Notes under the pieces: generated by a model
Seen by the model: the letters and a program-made list of their open reading frames with translations, nothing else
Database searches by the model: none
Told to the model about the DNA's origin: nothing
Made by a program: the position numbers and the translations under genes
NCBI GenBank assembly: GCA_017537515.1
Contig: JAFYKO010000054.1
Coordinates: 1-6,601, forward strand
Direction: 5' to 3'
DNA from: Clostridia bacterium
GTDB taxonomy: Bacteria; Bacillota; Clostridia; Christensenellales; UBA1242
DNA length: 6,601 nt
Part shown: piece by piece, positions 1 to 5,614 of the stretch
Layout of the letters: the number at the start of each line of letters is the position of its first letter
How positions within the stretch are numbered: position 1 is the stretch's first letter

Positions 1-1440
1 CTCCTTCTCGCAAATATCACACAAGGTTTTATACCACATTGGAGGCATCCACTCACCTGCCTTTGCACCTTTTGTGTTTTTGTAAATAGTTTTTCCAATA
101 ACTTCTTCGGGGAGAATCCCATTTCTTAAAACTATTGAAACAAAGTTTGGGTCCGCCTCGGCGACTCTTCGGCTTTTGCCAACACCACTAGGTCCGTGAA
201 GCATAAACGACTTGCCGGAATTTATGTAATATTTTATTTGTTCTTCGACGGATATGTTTTTCTTAAGCTTAAGCCCATAACCCCTTGCACGTTTCTTGCT
301 GTATTTAATCTTCCCTGTTTCCTTTTCAATCTTGATTTCACACGAAATATCTGAAAACGCCGAGTTTAAAAATGAAATACCAAACCTTTTAAAATCCCCA
401 CCGCCTGCAAGAAACCATCTCTCATTCATATTTTTTGAATCTTCAACACTTATTCCGTTCAAGAACCCGCGAATAGTTGAGTTTTGATACAATGTCGCAT
501 ACCGTGATGACTCATTAAGATGATAAGGAAGCCCGCCAACCAAAATCCTATCGCTCATACATTCAATATACTTTGCTTTTCCAGTTCCAACTGGATTGAT
601 TGATTTTGGCATATCTTGCCAATTTAAGATTTTCCACTTTATTGGCTCGACCTTGATATAAAATAACGCCCATAAATTGCTTTCAGAACAATCAATTGCT
701 TTTTGAATTTCTTTACCATTTGAAAGAAAACTTGAAGAAATTTTGTGGTAGTCCGTTCTGGGAACCTCTACATATTTTTGATTTTGAAAAAGTATTTCAC
801 GCCCAGTTTCTACATCCACAACGCATTGTCTTTGTGTGTCGCACTTGACGTCAAGTAAATATTTCTTGCCCGTTTCAATCATTTCGTCTTCTTTGTTTTG
901 AGGAGCGTAAGGAATGCCTTTAAGCTTCGCCATATGCATTTGAGTGTAGGCTACTTCAAGTTCAACCGCTTCCGACTTACTGCAAAGGGTTTGCGGATAC
1001 TCGCCAAACAAGATATATTGGCTTTCGCCATCAACATCAAGTATTGACGGATTGGCTTGCCCACTATCTTCAAGATACTTGACAACTTTTCCAATGTTTA
1101 GGCGAATATATGGAGAAACGCCGACATGCCTTTCAGATGCATATACAACTTCCTTGCGAGATTTGTAAGCTTTTGAAACCAAAACGGGAATCTCTCTGAC
1201 AAAAGAATACCCGTCAACCTTTGTCTTTTTTGTCCAGCTCTTAAACCCCGCCCCTTTGTCAGATTCTTGAACCCTGTTAAGAAGTGCAAAATCTGTCGGC
1301 TCTCCACATCGGACCTCTACAGACGAATCCACAATGCCAACAAGGTCTTCCTTAAAAACAGCGTTATATCCATTCTTTGTATCGCTCCAAACAATAGGTT
1401 CTAAAAACTGTTTCAAATCTTCGTGCTCAATCTTAATCAT
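1..1440 (-). CDS. DUF6273-like / MoxR-type AAA+ ATPase fusion protein (partial, 3' end beyond window)
   Basis: An uninterrupted reading frame runs from ATG at 1440 down to the left edge, giving 480 residues with no stop. Residues 141-150 read QYILFGEYPQ. Residues 266-363 hold PIKWKIL, a SDRILVGGLPY segment, STIRGFLNG and FLNSAFSD, which resemble the W-I-L, I-S-x-x-x-L and IR-x-W/F-LN signatures of DUF6273-like domains. A lysine/arginine-rich linker (about 370-395) follows. Residues 411-423 are SFMLHGPSGVGKS, a Walker A loop (G416, G419, G421, K422, S423). The next stretch, with GILPEEVIGKTIY and GEWMPPMWYKTLCDICEKE, resembles the segment after Walker A in MoxR/AAA_5-type ATPases. Walker B and the sensors lie off the window. 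The start at 1440 has an AAAAGG ribosome site and a promoter upstream. The in-frame ATG at 1473 is rejected because it lies inside the promoter. The AAA+ call is firm; the DUF6273 call is by motif recognition; the substrate is unknown. Confidence 0.85.
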   Translation of the reverse strand, partial: MIKIEHEDLKQFLEPIVWSDTKNGYNAVFKEDLVGIVDSSVEVRCGEPTDFALLNRVQESDKGAGFKSWTKKTKVDGYSFVREIPVLVSKAYKSRKEVVYASERHVGVSPYIRLNIGKVVKYLEDSGQANPSILDVDGESQYILFGEYPQTLCSKSEAVELEVAYTQMHMAKLKGIPYAPQNKEDEMIETGKKYLLDVKCDTQRQCVVDVETGREILFQNQKYVEVPRTDYHKISSSFLSNGKEIQKAIDCSESNLWALFYIKVEPIKWKILNWQDMPKSINPVGTGKAKYIECMSDRILVGGLPYHLNESSRYATLYQNSTIRGFLNGISVEDSKNMNERWFLAGGGDFKRFGISFLNSAFSDISCEIKIEKETGKIKYSKKRARGYGLKLKKNISVEEQIKYYINSGKSFMLHGPSGVGKSRRVAEADPNFVSIVLRNGILPEEVIGKTIYKNTKGAKAGEWMPPMWYKTLCDICEKE

Positions 1441-1463
1441 AAACTTACCTTTTCTTTTGTTAT

Positions 1464-1491
1464 ATTCTATCATAAATAGGAAAAAAGTCAA
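1464..1491 (-). promoter_or_regulatory. Promoter of the AAA+ fusion gene
   Basis: On the minus strand there is a -35 TTGACT (1491-1486), a 16-nt spacer and a -10 TAGAAT (1469-1464). Transcription would start near 1457, leaving a leader of about 17 nt that carries an AAAAGG ribosome site before the ATG at 1440. Assigned by consensus match and spacing only. Confidence 0.7.
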
Positions 1492-1523
1492 TACCTAAGT
1501 TTTGCGATATAACTTGACTTTTT
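1482..1523. repeat. Inverted repeat made by two divergent -35 regions
   Basis: AAAAAGTCAA at 1482-1491 and TTGACTTTTT at 1514-1523 are perfect 10-bp inverted copies separated by 22 bp. Each contains the -35 hexamer of one divergent promoter (AAA+ gene on minus, acetyltransferase on plus). The symmetry could serve a shared regulator, or may only reflect two strong -35 elements with the same T-rich flank. Confidence 0.5.
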
Positions 1524-1542
1524 GAATAAATAAAATTAAAAT
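1514..1542 (+). promoter_or_regulatory. Promoter of the GNAT gene, predicted leaderless
   Basis: The -35 TTGACT (1514-1519), a 17-nt spacer and the -10 TAAAAT (1537-1542) form a near-consensus promoter. The expected start of transcription, about 7 nt after the -10, falls on the ATG at 1549. No Shine-Dalgarno sequence is present and there is no room for one. Confidence 0.7.
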
Positions 1543-1548
1543 AAAATT

Positions 1549-2058
1549 ATGGAAAAAATTTTAAATAAACTGGAAAACTTTGAATTTAATGTCAAAAAAC
1601 TAGATGAAACCAATATTTTTGAGGTTTTGGAAATTTGCAAAAACAATAAAAAATACTACGAAGAATATTTGCACGAAAAAGCTACACTTGAAGAGGTGTC
1701 TACAATATTTACAGAACTTCCACCAAACACAAACCTCTCACAAAAATATGTTCTAGGATTTTATGACAACAAAAAACTTATTGCGTTTATGGACTTGATT
1801 GTTGGCTATCCGACACACAAAAGCGGTATGATAGGGCTTTTTATAGTAGAACCCAGCCTACAAGGTCAAGGGATTGGCAAAAAGATTGTGGCAAAAATTT
1901 TGCAAGTGCTAAAATCTATAAACCTATCTATTTGCGAAATAGGTGTTATTGACAACAACATTGAAGTCATAAATTTTTGGAAGAAAATGGGCTTTGTGGA
2001 TTATGACACAAAAACACAAGACAACTTAACTTTAATAAAAATGCAAAAAAAGTTGTGA
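1549..2058 (+). CDS. GNAT-family N-acetyltransferase
   Basis: This 169-residue protein has the size of a single-domain GNAT enzyme, which moves an acetyl group from acetyl-CoA to an amine. The acetyl-CoA pyrophosphate-binding motif A is visible at 98-113: FIVEPSLQGQGIGKKI, with Q105-G-Q-G-I-G110. The strand before it (about 78-98, IAFMDLIVGYPTHKSGMIGL) is typical of the fold. The late motif is NNIEVINFWKKMGF (136-149), the N-x-x-x-x-x-F-x-x-x-x-GF signature. The N-terminal 60 residues are less typical and probably set substrate choice; no substrate can be read from the sequence. The gene stands alone, divergent from the AAA+ gene, and its TGA stop ends only 8 nt before the ssrA -35 box, with no terminator between. 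Its promoter predicts a leaderless mRNA. Family is firm, function open. Confidence 0.9.
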   Translation: MEKILNKLENFEFNVKKLDETNIFEVLEICKNNKKYYEEYLHEKATLEEVSTIFTELPPNTNLSQKYVLGFYDNKKLIAFMDLIVGYPTHKSGMIGLFIVEPSLQGQGIGKKIVAKILQVLKSINLSICEIGVIDNNIEVINFWKKMGFVDYDTKTQDNLTLIKMQKKL

Positions 2059-2066
2059 AAAAACTA

Positions 2067-2094
2067 TTGCATTTTTTTTTGAATTGTGTATAAT
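2067..2094 (+). promoter_or_regulatory. ssrA promoter
   Basis: The -35 TTGCAT (2067-2072), a 16-nt T-rich spacer and a perfect -10 TATAAT (2089-2094) lie upstream of the tmRNA. Transcription should begin near 2101. The roughly 20-nt leader, with a small AAGCG/CGCTT hairpin (2102-2117), would be removed by RNase P to make the mature 5' end at 2122. Confidence 0.8.
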
Positions 2095-2121
2095 AATTAT
2101 CAAGCGAAAAAACGCTTTTAT

Positions 2122-2506
2122 GGGGGCGACTGGTTTCGACAGGAAGGCATCGTGCAAGGTGCAAAGCATTTGGTTAATCTCGATAGAACCTTAAATTTTC
2201 GGGGAAAAATAAACGCAGAAAATAATTCTGAAAACAATGTTGTTACCTTTGGTGGCAACAATGTTGCTGCGGTTGCAGCCTAGTTTCAACCTGTCTTAGG
2301 GACGACTCACGATAATTTCTAAGGCATCAAGCATCGTGAAACTTAAGTTGCGATGGTTTTAACGACTTAAGAAACTAAAAACCCGTCAATCAAGTTGTTT
2401 GTTTGTGGAAAAACTTTTGCGGCGTAAAACCCAAACACAAACTAAAAATGTAGAAAAGCCTTGACGACCTTTTTGGACGGGAGTTCGATTCTCCCCGTCT
2501 CCACCA
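2122..2506 (+). ncRNA. ssrA: tmRNA (transfer-messenger RNA)
   Basis: One-piece tmRNA of 385 nt that, with SmpB, rescues stalled ribosomes by acting as alanyl-tRNA and then as mRNA for a degradation tag. The 5' end GGGGGCGACTGGTTTCGACA is the conserved tmRNA start. It pairs with the 3' acceptor strand CGTCTCC (2496-2502), followed by discriminator A and an encoded CCA (2504-2506). The third pair is G2124-U2500, the G-U wobble that alanyl-tRNA synthetase recognises. The T arm is GGGAG (2479-2483) / TTCGATT / CTCCC (2491-2495). The long helix closing the mRNA part includes CAAGG (2155-2159) with CCTTG (2459-2463). The resume codon is GCA at 2215. Downstream stems such as CACGAT/ATCGTG and CTTAAGT/ACTTAAG fit the later pseudoknots. 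It has its own promoter and terminator and lies directly upstream of smpB on the same strand. Confidence 0.97.
2215..2283 (+). other. tmRNA proteolysis-tag reading frame
   Basis: From the GCA resume codon (2215-2217) to TAG (2281-2283) the frame encodes 22 residues: AENNSENNVV, then TFGGNNVAAVAA. Upstream AAAAATAAAC matches the A-rich context usual before a resume codon. The stop lies in the loop of a hairpin, GGTTG (2271-2275) with CAACC (2287-2291), as in helix 5 of tmRNAs. The C-terminus is AVAA, not the common ALAA; both end in the two alanines that ClpXP-type proteases need. The tag is longer than the 10-15 residues typical of many bacteria. Confidence 0.88.
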
Positions 2507-2508
2507 GA

Positions 2509-2537
2509 AACGACAAGTTTGACTTGTCGTTTTTTTT
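2509..2537 (+). terminator. Rho-independent terminator of ssrA
   Basis: A perfect 10-bp stem, AACGACAAGT (2509-2518) with ACTTGTCGTT (2522-2531), a TTG loop and a run of eight T (2530-2537), starting 3 nt after the tmRNA CCA. The 3' trailer is therefore very short. Confidence 0.92.
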
Positions 2538-2566
2538 ACGTTTTTTCTTATCTTATCAATAAACAC

Positions 2567-2595
2567 TTGAAAAAATAGAAAAAATAAGTTATAAT
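2567..2595 (+). promoter_or_regulatory. smpB promoter, predicted leaderless
   Basis: The -35 TTGAAA (2567-2572), a 17-nt spacer and a perfect -10 TATAAT (2590-2595). The expected start of transcription is at 2602-2603, on the smpB ATG. There is no Shine-Dalgarno sequence between the -10 and the ATG. Confidence 0.75.
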
Positions 2596-2602
2596 TAATT
2601 CT

Positions 2603-3038
2603 ATGAAAGATATTGCAGTAAACAAAAAAGCGTATTATAATTATTTTATATCAGACGAAATTGAAGCGGGAATTGTTTTGGAAGGAAGCGAAGTTAAATC
2701 CATCCGAAACGGACATATTTCCATAAACGAAAGTTTCGTTTTTGTTTCAAATAATGAAGTTTTTTTTGAAAAATTGTTACATTAAACAATATGACAAAGC
2801 AAGCGTTTTCATCCCCGACGAAAGGCGAACACGAAAACTCCTCTTAAACAAACACGAAATTGCAAAACTTGAAAAAAAACTTGCGGTTTCTGGAACCACA
2901 ATAATCCCTCTAAAAATTTATTTCAAAAACAACCACGCAAAAGTTTTAATTGGAGTTGGAAGAGGTAAAAAACTCTACGACAAACGAGAAACCATAAAAC
3001 AACGCACCATTGAAAGAAACCTAAGAAATAGCTATTAA
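2603..3038 (+). pseudogene. smpB: SsrA-binding protein SmpB, frameshifted at a T8 run
   Basis: SmpB binds tmRNA and places it in the stalled ribosome. The first part, from ATG 2603, reads MKDIAVNKKAYYNYFISDEI, then GIVLEGSEVKSIRNGHISIN (about residues 23-42), the standard SmpB N-terminal half. It meets a TAA at 2783-2785 after 60 codons. The rest is in the next frame: NCYIKQYDKASVF, RRTRKLLLNKHEI, IPLKIYFKN and GKKLYDKRETIKQRTIERNL, ending at TAA 3036-3038. The break lies in eight T at 2760-2767. Removing one T gives NEVFLKNCYIKQ and a 144-residue protein of normal SmpB length, so one extra base is the whole defect. It may be a real mutation, a homopolymer sequencing error, or a site rescued by slippage. 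As written, the 60-residue product lacks the RTRKLLL region and the C-terminal tail needed in the ribosomal A site. No second start with a ribosome site would make the downstream part an independent gene. Confidence 0.9.
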
Positions 3039-3053
3039 AAATCCACTAAATAC

Positions 3054-3081
3054 AAAAAAACAGCAACCCGAAAAATTGCTG
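3054..3081 (-). terminator. Terminator of rnr, shared with convergent smpB
   Basis: CAGCAA (3061-3066) pairs with TTGCTG (3076-3081) around a 9-nt loop. On the minus strand the hairpin is followed by seven T (3060-3054), a good intrinsic terminator 9 nt after the rnr stop. On the plus strand the same hairpin is followed by CTTTATTG, a weaker T-rich tail that may also end smpB transcripts. Confidence 0.8.
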
Positions 3082-3089
3082 CTTTATTG

Positions 3090-5129
3090 TTATTTGACGT
3101 GTTTTTTGTGGTTTTTATTATCTCTTTCTTTGAATCTTCTATTACCTTTTTTTCTATCAATTTTTTCTTTATCGAGTTTAGGACGTTTTGGTCGGTCCTT
3201 TTTTTCGTCCTTTGGAGTGTATTCCATACTCACTTCACAAAAATCCACTTGACGTTTTGCAAGGTTTACGCCCGCAACACGAATGGTTATGCTGTCGCCA
3301 TAACTATATGAATGGTTTCGCCCTTTCAAGGTCATTGTGTTTTCAATATAGTCATATTCGTCAGTTGGCAGATTTTCAATATGAATAAGCCCCTCAACTG
3401 TGTTGTCAAGTTCAACAAACACCCCATAAGGCATTACACCATTAACAACGCCTTCATACACTTCGCCTATGTGTTTTTGCATATACTCGGCTTTCTTTAA
3501 TGCCTCAACTTGACGTTCTGCGGTAACTGCACGTTGTTCTGTTTCGCTGGCTTGTTCAGACGCTTGTTGTACGAATAATTTTAGTTGTTTATCATCAGCG
3601 TTAACGTTTTTGTGTAAATAATCCTTAATTATTCTATGAATAGTCAAATCGCTGTAACGCCTAATTGGGGAAGTAAAGTGTGTATAATACGTGCTTGCAA
3701 GTCCGAAGTGCCCAAGGCATTTGTCGTGATACCTTGCTTTTTGAAGGCTCATCAAAAGAACCTTGTTGAGTGCTTGTTCATAAGGTTCGCCGTCAATCAT
3801 TTTCAAGATTGTTTGATACTCCTTCGGCGAAACATTTTTTGAGAACACAACAGGATTTAGCCCAAGCCCTTCCATAAACGCCGAAAGCGACGCACTTTTT
3901 TCAGGAAGTGGAACTTCGTGCACACGATAAACAAACGGAATATTTCTTTCATAAAAATGCTGTGCGACAGTTTCGTTTGCAACAATCATAAAAGCTTCAA
4001 TCATCTCGTGGGCTATATGTCTTTCAAGTTCGTAAACCTCCAAAAGTTCGCCTTTTTCGTTGAGTTTATAATAAGTCTCTGGCAAATCAAACTCAAGGTA
4101 ACCCGCCTCATCCTTTTTGGCATTTAGGATGTTTGTAAGCTCTTCCATAAGTGCAAACTTGTCTTTAAGTTTTTGGTATTTTTCTGGGGTTTTCTCCCCT
4201 TTCATTGTTGCAAAAACAAGGTCATAAGTTAGCCTACCGCAAGTCTTGATTACACTTTCATAAATATTATGTGCAACAACATCACCTTTGTCATTAATCT
4301 CCATTTCACAAGTAAGTGTAAGCCTTTCTTCGCCTTCATTAAGCGAGCATATTCCATTTGACAAAGTGGTTGGAAGCATTGGTATAACATACCCCGGGAA
4401 ATACACACTTGTTCCACGCTTGTAAGCCTCAATGTCTATTGCGTTGCCCTTCTTAACGTAATTCCCAACGTCAGCAATATGCACACCTAGTTTAAAGTTC
4501 CCGTTCTCAAGTTTTTCTATTGAAATTGCGTCGTCAAGGTCCTTGCTGTCGTCCCCGTCGATTGTGAAGGTTATTTCCTTCGTAAGGTCCCGCCGTCCAG
4601 CTTTGTCGATACTGCTTATCGTTTGCCCAAAACTTTCAGCAAGTTCTGTAACCTCCGCAGGAAACACGTCAGGAATGCGGTTTGCCCGAACGATAGCTTT
4701 TTCCATTACACTTCTTTCACTTGCCTTGCCTAAAACTTCGGTTATTTCTCCAAGTAGGTCATCATCTCCCGAAGGCTGTGCGGTTACCTTAACAACCACT
4801 TTATCCCCCACGTTGGCACCGTTTAGGTCAATAGGTTTAATTAATACAGTTTTGTGAATACGAGGATTGTCAGCGACAACATAATTCCCCATCATTCCAT
4901 AAGCAAGTGTACCAATAATTTGTTGGTTTGCGTATTCTAGAATCTTCTTAACTTCGGCAAGATTGGGATTATTTTCGTCTGGGCAAGGTTCAATAACAAC
5001 CTTATCTCCATCCAAGGCCCCAAAAGTTTTATTTGGAGGTATAAAAAAGTCTTCTTCAACACCCTCAACCTTGGCAAATCCAAACCCTCGGCCACTGCCT
5101 ATAAATATTGTTTCATAATATTTTTCCAT
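3090..5129 (-). CDS. rnr: Ribonuclease R (3'-5' exoribonuclease, RNB/S1)
   Basis: RNase R is a processive 3'-5' exoribonuclease that degrades structured RNA, including the defective mRNA released in tmRNA rescue. The 679 residues hold two cold-shock-type RNA-binding domains (about 1-55 and 65-135; GRGFGFAKVEG at 13-23), the RNB catalytic domain (about 183-505) and an S1 domain (about 555-635, GVMPYGVFVELDNTVEGLIH). The catalytic acidic cluster DGDDSKDLDDA at 191-201 supplies D191, D197, D199 and D200. TSPIRRYSDLTIHR (486-499) is the conserved RNB signature. The tail (640-679) is rich in lysine and arginine. At 679 aa it is shorter than typical RNase R (about 780-815) and starts directly with the first cold-shock domain, lacking the N-terminal helix-turn-helix. 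The start at 5129 has an AGAAGGG site upstream; the open frame continues to a GTG at 5216, but that extension is encoded by a palindrome and is not family-like. Confidence 0.95.
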   Translation of the reverse strand: MEKYYETIFIGSGRGFGFAKVEGVEEDFFIPPNKTFGALDGDKVVIEPCPDENNPNLAEVKKILEYANQQIIGTLAYGMMGNYVVADNPRIHKTVLIKPIDLNGANVGDKVVVKVTAQPSGDDDLLGEITEVLGKASERSVMEKAIVRANRIPDVFPAEVTELAESFGQTISSIDKAGRRDLTKEITFTIDGDDSKDLDDAISIEKLENGNFKLGVHIADVGNYVKKGNAIDIEAYKRGTSVYFPGYVIPMLPTTLSNGICSLNEGEERLTLTCEMEINDKGDVVAHNIYESVIKTCGRLTYDLVFATMKGEKTPEKYQKLKDKFALMEELTNILNAKKDEAGYLEFDLPETYYKLNEKGELLEVYELERHIAHEMIEAFMIVANETVAQHFYERNIPFVYRVHEVPLPEKSASLSAFMEGLGLNPVVFSKNVSPKEYQTILKMIDGEPYEQALNKVLLMSLQKARYHDKCLGHFGLASTYYTHFTSPIRRYSDLTIHRIIKDYLHKNVNADDKQLKLFVQQASEQASETEQRAVTAERQVEALKKAEYMQKHIGEVYEGVVNGVMPYGVFVELDNTVEGLIHIENLPTDEYDYIENTMTLKGRNHSYSYGDSITIRVAGVNLAKRQVDFCEVSMEYTPKDEKKDRPKRPKLDKEKIDRKKGNRRFKERDNKNHKKHVK

Positions 5130-5164
5130 TGTTATATCTTTCCCTTCTTTTTTTATTAACCTTC

Positions 5165-5216
5165 GTGGCGGGCGTATATGCACGACACTTCGTGTCGGCA
5201 ATATACACTCCGCCAC
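5165..5216. repeat. GC-rich 52-nt imperfect palindrome in the rnr leader
   Basis: Outer arms GTGGCGG (5165-5171) and CCGCCAC (5210-5216), middle arms GTATAT (5174-5179) and ATATAC (5201-5206), GC/GC, then CGACAC (5183-5188) and GTGTCG (5192-5197) around a TTC loop: 21 pairs with small bulges. GC is 30 of 52, far above its surroundings. It lies between the secG terminator and the rnr start and has no T tail, so it is not an intrinsic terminator. It could be a dispersed palindromic (REP/MITE-like) repeat or a leader RNA structure of rnr. No copy elsewhere in the window is seen. Confidence 0.75.
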
Positions 5217-5232
5217 CTCCTACAATTTTAAC

Positions 5233-5265
5233 AAAAAAGAGAATTTGAAACAGCGTCAAATCCCC
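5233..5265 (-). terminator. Terminator of the secG operon
   Basis: On the minus strand GGGGATTTGA (5265-5256) pairs with TCAAATTCTC (5248-5239) over 10 bp with two G-U pairs, a 7-nt loop, then six T (5238-5233). It begins about 20 nt after the secG stop. It implies that rnr needs readthrough or its own promoter; a TAAAAT at 5230-5225 is a possible -10, but no good -35 is seen. Confidence 0.8.
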
Positions 5266-5286
5266 TTTTGTTTTAAATGTGTTTTC

Positions 5287-5604
5287 TTACAATGCAAGCC
5301 AGAAACCAGTGATGAAATAAAGCACAACGCAAATGCCAATAGTTGACGCCATAAAGATTGTAATACGTTTCAATTTTCCATCACGAGAATTGTCTTTGTT
5401 TTGTGAGAAATAACTGTCAGATGCACCACCTGAAATTGCAGACGAACCTGTTTGATTCGCACTTGATTGCAAAAGTGTTGTAACAATCATAATAAGGCAA
5501 GCAATCGTAACAATTCCAAGAAGCACCGCACGAATAATAGGGAATGCAGTTGAAACAAAATCACTTACGACAGCGTCTGCAAACATAAAATTAACAAATT
5601 CCAT
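5287..5604 (-). CDS. secG: Preprotein translocase subunit SecG
   Basis: SecG is the small accessory subunit of the SecYEG channel and aids protein export across the cytoplasmic membrane. The 105-residue protein has two predicted membrane helices (about 22-45 and 80-103). Between them is the conserved loop LLQSSANQTGSSAISGGASD (44-63), with the Q-S/E-x-x-x-x-G and S-G-A/G-x-x signature of SecG, followed by SYFSQNKDNSRDGKLKRIT. The ATG at 5604 follows a strong AAAGGAGAG site 3 nt away. A TTG at 5640 would extend the frame, but it lies within the upstream gene and is not needed. The stop of the upstream 69-aa gene overlaps this ribosome site (TAAAGGAG), so the two are almost certainly cotranscribed and translationally coupled. 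The N-terminus of about 20 residues before the first helix is longer than in many SecG proteins. Confidence 0.9.
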   Translation of the reverse strand: MEFVNFMFADAVVSDFVSTAFPIIRAVLLGIVTIACLIMIVTTLLQSSANQTGSSAISGGASDSYFSQNKDNSRDGKLKRITIFMASTIGICVVLYFITGFWLAL

Positions 5605-5614
5605 TTTCTCTCCT

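Noticed and set aside
1098..1307. A 69-codon minus-strand frame inside the left gene
   Set aside because: It overlaps the AAA+ fusion gene in another frame on the same strand and has no family-like features.
1438..1473. Start of the AAA+ fusion gene at the in-frame ATG at 1473
   Set aside because: That ATG lies between the -35 and -10 boxes and has no ribosome site; 1440 has both a leader and AAAAGG.
2056..2058. TGA read as tryptophan (mycoplasma code)
   Set aside because: The acetyltransferase ends naturally at this TGA, its family length fits, and Trp is encoded by TGG elsewhere.
2086..2283. A 65-codon plus-strand open frame over the start of the tmRNA
   Set aside because: It is the tmRNA tag frame extended upstream by chance; only 2215-2283 is translated, as the tag.
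2760..2770. A -1 programmed frameshift on T-TTT-TTT in smpB
   Set aside because: A -1 shift leads to the wrong frame; the downstream half needs +1 (loss of one T). Slippage of the transcript stays possible.
2742..3038. A separate 98-residue protein starting at ATG 2742
   Set aside because: It is the C-terminal half of SmpB in the shifted frame. Its first residues have no ribosome site and do not match the family.
4543..4857. A 104-codon plus-strand frame inside rnr
   Set aside because: It is antisense to the conserved RNase R catalytic region, with no ribosome site or promoter; a shadow frame.
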